Assembly: GCA_964540005.1 (NCBI GenBank)
Contig: CAZILN010000175.1
Location: 1 to 33,455, forward strand
Length of the DNA: 33,455 nt
Reading direction: 5' to 3'
Source of the DNA: CAZILN01 sp964540005
GTDB taxonomy: Bacteria; Bacteroidota; Bacteroidia; Bacteroidales; SM23-62
How positions within the stretch are numbered: the stretch's first letter is position 1; the number at the start of each line of letters is the position of its first letter. This document shows positions 32,209 to 33,455 of this stretch, piece by piece. A model generated the notes under the pieces. It did not search any database. It was not told the DNA's origin and saw nothing but the letters and a program-made list of their open reading frames with translations. The position numbers and the translations under genes are program-made.

Positions 32209-33455
32209 ATGCCCCGAAAAGTCTCACCATATATTGACAACGAGGAGGAGCAATACATCAATGTGCTCGGGGCCAGGGTGCATAACCTTAAGAATATTGA
32301 TGTTAAGATACCCAGGTACAACCTGACTGTTCTTACCGGTTTGAGTGGAAGCGGAAAATCATCGCTGGCCTTTGATACCATTTATGCAGAAGGGCAGCGA
32401 CGCTACCTTGAGACCATGTCCTCCTATGCGCGCCAGTTTCTTGGGAGCATGGAGCGGCCTGATGTCGATAAGATATCCGGACTGAGCCCGGTCATATCCA
32501 TCGAGCAGAAAACAACTTCCAGAAATCCACGCTCGACTGTTGGCACCATTACTGAGATCTACGATTTCCTGAGGCTGCTGTATGCCCGTATTGCCGATGC
32601 CCATTCTTATGTGAGCGGTGAAAAAATGGTCAAGTATACCGATGCACAGATCATAAACCTGATAACCGGACAGTACAGGGATAATAAAATAATGATCCTG
32701 GCACCCCTGGTGAAGGGAAGGAAAGGTCATTACCGCGAATTGTTCGAGCAGACCAGGAGAAAAGGGTTCCTGTATGCAAGGATAGACGGAGAAATAAAGG
32801 AACTGGTTCATGGACTGAGGGTCGACAGGTACAAGACCCATAATATCGAAGTAGTAATTGACCGCTTACAACCCTCAGGAAAGGACGACCTGAAACGTCT
32901 CAGGGAATCTGTCCTGACAGCCATGACTCATGGTAAAGGCACTATGCTTGTCCTTGATGTAGATGATAATAAGACATCCTGGTACAGCCGGCATTTGATG
33001 TGTCCTACCAGCGGAATATCCTACAATGAGCCGGCGCCCCATACTTTCTCATTTAATTCCCCTCAGGGAGCCTGTCAGAAATGTAACGGACTGGGAGAGA
33101 TCAAAGAAGTGGATGTGAATAAGATCATTCCGGATAAGAACAGAAGTATCAAATCGGGAGGGATAGAACCCTTGGGACCATATCGTAATGCCTTGATATT
33201 CTGGCAGCTGGATGCGATAGCTCATAAATATAATTTTGGACTGGAGACGGCCATAAAAAACATTCCACAGGAAGCATTCCAGAAGATACTGTATGGCTCT
33301 GAGGAGTCTTTCAAACTGCAAAACACTCCCCTGGGTGTGACATCCAATTATTTCCTGAACTTTGACGGGATAGTTAACTATATCTATAATAACTACCAGT
33401 GGGACAGCACCTCGGGGAAGAAACAGGGAAGGGCGGATCAGTATATCCGCAAAGT
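32209..33455 (+). CDS. uvrA: UvrA excinuclease subunit, 3' end missing
   Basis: The first 415 codons are visible; the frame is open to the right edge. UvrA is the ATP-driven damage-recognition subunit of nucleotide excision repair. The N-terminal half carries INVLGARVHNLKNIDVKIP, Walker A GLSGSGKSSLAFDTIYAEGQ (about 46-65) and RRYLETMSSYARQFLGSME, all characteristic. The UvrB-binding region follows around 130-200. The first zinc module reads CPTSG at 265-269 and CQKC at 289-292, so one of the usual four cysteines is Ser (S268). AGAAGGA lies just before the ATG. The full-length family is about 940 residues, so over half the gene is outside the window. Confidence 0.95.
   Translation, partial: MPRKVSPYIDNEEEQYINVLGARVHNLKNIDVKIPRYNLTVLTGLSGSGKSSLAFDTIYAEGQRRYLETMSSYARQFLGSMERPDVDKISGLSPVISIEQKTTSRNPRSTVGTITEIYDFLRLLYARIADAHSYVSGEKMVKYTDAQIINLITGQYRDNKIMILAPLVKGRKGHYRELFEQTRRKGFLYARIDGEIKELVHGLRVDRYKTHNIEVVIDRLQPSGKDDLKRLRESVLTAMTHGKGTMLVLDVDDNKTSWYSRHLMCPTSGISYNEPAPHTFSFNSPQGACQKCNGLGEIKEVDVNKIIPDKNRSIKSGGIEPLGPYRNALIFWQLDAIAHKYNFGLETAIKNIPQEAFQKILYGSEESFKLQNTPLGVTSNYFLNFDGIVNYIYNNYQWDSTSGKKQGRADQYIRK

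Noticed and set aside
32359..32841. A 160-codon open frame on the minus strand at the right edge
   Set aside because: It is antisense to uvrA, whose plus-strand reading is unmistakable and open to the window edge.

Overview
The window looks like an ordinary chromosome segment of a Bacteroidota bacterium, probably a Bacteroidales/Marinilabiliales-type or flavobacterial-type organism. The evidence is a fused MurF-alanine racemase, GldB beside NadE, two proteins with type IX secretion (T9SS) C-terminal sorting domains, DUF1573 and DUF4369/TlpA proteins, LytS/LytTR signalling, an ECF sigma factor next to an outer-membrane-barrel anti-sigma protein, and TAnnTTTG-type -7 promoter boxes. There are no tRNAs, rRNAs, CRISPR arrays, transposases or phage genes. 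Base composition looks even throughout.

Layout. (a) 1-7.1 kb, envelope and cofactor housekeeping: 3' part of murF-alr, a GT2 glycosyltransferase, a convergent lipid A-type acyltransferase, a Crp/Fnr regulator, glutamine-dependent NAD synthetase and a small outer-membrane barrel. (b) 7.2-8.7 kb: gldB and a 2[4Fe-4S] ferredoxin converge on a palindrome-rich, gene-free stretch. (c) 8.8-13.7 kb, minus-strand operon: a 1101-residue outer-membrane fusion (degenerate peptidase, beta-propeller, Omp85-like barrel), a half-length TauE/SafE protein and an M20 amidohydrolase. (d) 14-17.7 kb, plus strand: a DUF1573 protein, an atypical CX6C thioredoxin, meaB and a TlpA-like lipoprotein. (e) 18-23 kb: a secreted solenoid with a strict 34-residue repeat, then a LytS kinase, an overlapping LytS-like pseudokinase and a LytTR regulator. 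(f) 23-28.9 kb: lpd, two T9SS cargo proteins and a convergent lipoprotein. (g) 29-33.5 kb: an ECF sigma factor with a dual-membrane-spanning anti-sigma protein, a lytic transglycosylase and the 5' part of uvrA.

The parts most worth following up are the signalling loci. One is 18.0-23.0 kb, where a secreted repeat protein precedes a kinase/pseudokinase pair and one LytTR regulator. The other is 29.0-31.1 kb, a sigma/anti-sigma pair in which a single polypeptide appears to join the cytoplasm to an outer-membrane barrel. The outer-membrane fusion at 10.4-13.7 kb and the nested inverted repeats at 8.2-8.5 kb come next. All functional calls rest on reading motifs by eye; no database search was run.
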